Of a DNA stretch of 5,579 nt, positions 4,255-5,579 are shown one piece after another (within the stretch, counting starts at the first letter, position 1; each line of letters opens with the position of its first letter). Position numbers and translations under genes: made by a program. Under the pieces are notes generated by a model that worked only from the letters and a program-made list of their open reading frames with translations, did no database searches and was not told the DNA's origin. Source of the DNA: an uncultured Selenomonadaceae bacterium (GTDB lineage Bacteria > Bacillota > Negativicutes > Selenomonadales > Selenomonadaceae); the NCBI GenBank assembly GCA_905233965.1, contig CAJOFG010000084.1, positions 1 through 5,579 on the forward strand, written 5' to 3'.

Positions 4255-5579
4255 TTATCTTTTTTTGTTGCCGCCGCTCTCCCGTGAAGGAGGTTCGACG
4301 TTGCCGGAATTGTTTTCAACCGGTTCCGTGTAAGTTTCGTTATCTCCGGAATTTGACGGCTCCGGCGAAGTTTCCGGCTCGTAATTGCCGCCGCCGGACG
4401 AATTGTCTGAAGAAGTTTCCGACTCGTGCCGCGTAACGACAAGGTCAACGTCACTGCCGCCGGCAACTTCCGTGTCGGGCGAAGGACTTTGACTTATAAC
4501 CGTTCCGTCAGCCTGGTTTCCGTCGCGATAAGTTACCGAACCGACTTTAAGTCCCTGCCTTTCCAATCCGGAGCGCGCAACGTCCAAACTTGCGTTGCGA
4601 ACGTCCGGCACTTTAACTTTCGTCGGCTTGGTATCTTTTTTCTCGCCGCGTGAAACCACTATGTCAACCGTCTGCCCGCGATTTATTTTTGAGCCGTTGT
4701 GCGGGTCTTGAGAAAGAATCGTTCCCGGCTCGGAGGAAGAATCTTTTTCGTAAACGGAGCCTATTTTCAAACCCAGTTTCTGAATCCGTTCCGTCGCCGC
4801 AGATTTTGACAAGCCGACCAAGTCCGGCATCTCCACGACTTCGCCGCCTTTGCTGACGTAAATCGTAACCAATCTGTCGGACTTGACTTTTCTGCCGGGA
4901 ATCGGGTCTTGCGAAACGACTTCGCCGGGCGCAACATTCGCGTCGTAAGTTTCGGCGACGTTCACGCGAAGTTTTGCGTCCTCCAAAATTTGTCGCGCCA
5001 GTGCCAGTTGTTTACCTTTAACGTCCGGCATGGTGACTTCTTCTCCGCCGAAAAATCTTCCGGATGAAAGGAAAAGTCCCGCGCCGAATCCGATTATCAG
5101 AATGACGACAAGTCCCGCCATGAAAATTTTCGACTTGAAAAAAGATTTTGTATCCGAATCGTTTTTAACTTCCTCAACCGGTTTTTTCGTCGCACGTCTT
5201 GCCGGCAAATTCACAGACTCGGAGCGCGGCAAAAGTTGCGTCGCGTCCGGGTCGTTCACCTGCTCGGCTTTTAAATTTTCTTCAATCGCCGTCAATGCCT
5301 GAATCAAATCCGATGCCGGCGGACGATTTTCCGGGTCTTTGCTCATTGCACGAAGGATTATCGCTTGAAACATCGGCGGAATATCCCGGCGGTAAACTTC
5401 CGGCGGTATCGGGTCTTCCTCAACGTGTTTCAACGCAACCGCAACGGCTGTATCTCCGGTGAACGGCAAGCGACCGGTCAGCATTTCGTACATGACAACG
5501 CCCAGAGAATAAATATCCGATCTCGGCGTGATTGATTTTCCCTGTGCCTGCTCCGGCGAAAAATAATGTACCGATCCGA
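4255..5579 (-). CDS. prkC: PASTA-domain serine/threonine protein kinase (PrkC/PknB type), C-terminal part
   Basis: The frame is open to the right edge (5579), so the N-terminus is missing; the Met at 5493 is internal. Counting from the first whole codon (5577): residues 1-9 GSVHYFSPE are kinase subdomain VIII (activation-loop end and APE-type motif), 22-36 SDIYSLGVVMYEMLTG is subdomain IX with its conserved Asp, and R85 in DPENRP is the subdomain XI Arg. The ATP site and HRD/DFG motifs lie outside. A charged juxtamembrane linker (about 100-148) precedes one membrane helix (KIFMAGLVVILIIGFGAGLFL, 150-170). Three PASTA repeats follow (about 179-244, 245-312, 319-385), each opening with a V-x-M/V-P-D-V/L motif and ending V-V-S/T-R or Y-V-S-K. 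The last 50 residues are Ser/Asn/Glu/Gly-rich. Known members bind peptidoglycan fragments outside and phosphorylate cell-division and envelope proteins inside. The rsgA gene that often follows prkC in Firmicutes is absent; a terminator closes the unit. Confidence 0.95.
   Translation of the reverse strand, partial: GSVHYFSPEQAQGKSITPRSDIYSLGVVMYEMLTGRLPFTGDTAVAVALKHVEEDPIPPEVYRRDIPPMFQAIILRAMSKDPENRPPASDLIQALTAIEENLKAEQVNDPDATQLLPRSESVNLPARRATKKPVEEVKNDSDTKSFFKSKIFMAGLVVILIIGFGAGLFLSSGRFFGGEEVTMPDVKGKQLALARQILEDAKLRVNVAETYDANVAPGEVVSQDPIPGRKVKSDRLVTIYVSKGGEVVEMPDLVGLSKSAATERIQKLGLKIGSVYEKDSSSEPGTILSQDPHNGSKINRGQTVDIVVSRGEKKDTKPTKVKVPDVRNASLDVARSGLERQGLKVGSVTYRDGNQADGTVISQSPSPDTEVAGGSDVDLVVTRHESETSSDNSSGGGNYEPETSPEPSNSGDNETYTEPVENNSGNVEPPSRESGGNKKR

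Overview
The window looks like chromosomal DNA from a diderm Firmicute, most likely Negativicutes (Selenomonadales). The sequence combines a Firmicute-type PASTA-domain Ser/Thr kinase and a Firmicute 3D-domain cell-wall enzyme with the start of a two-partner-secretion (TpsA/filamentous-haemagglutinin-like) exoprotein, which needs an outer membrane. Gaps between genes are very A/T-rich while the genes are roughly GC-balanced. The taxonomic call is an inference from gene content.

All four genes lie on the minus strand, so transcription runs from high to low coordinates. From the right edge: (1) 4255-5579, a PASTA kinase (PrkC/PknB type), cut by the window edge inside the kinase domain and closed by a strong intrinsic terminator at 4193-4233. 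(2) 3761 to about 4111, a small IS200/IS605-family derivative with a right-end bulged hairpin, an omega-RNA-like scaffold and a candidate left-end hairpin, but no intact tnpA or tnpB. (3) 2121-3659, an LctP-family L-lactate permease, with a good promoter (TTGATT-17-TATAAT) that starts only 5 bp beyond the element and an intrinsic terminator at 2061-2102. (4) 1094-1705, a secreted 3D-domain peptidoglycan enzyme, with its own promoter, a leader of up to about 120 nt that can fold into a compact three-way junction touching the start codon, and an intrinsic terminator at 1010-1043. (5) 1-726, the N-terminal 242 codons of a TPS-domain exoprotein that continues past the left edge.

Each complete gene appears to be its own transcription unit. 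Three of the four products act at the envelope (kinase sensing muropeptides through PASTA repeats, peptidoglycan lyase, surface adhesin); the permease handles lactate, a central metabolite of many Negativicutes.

The two places most worth a second look are the IS200/IS605 remnant, whose omega-RNA-type guide position falls exactly on the -35 and spacer of the lactate permease promoter, and the structured leader of the 3D-domain gene, which does not match a riboswitch class I can recall.
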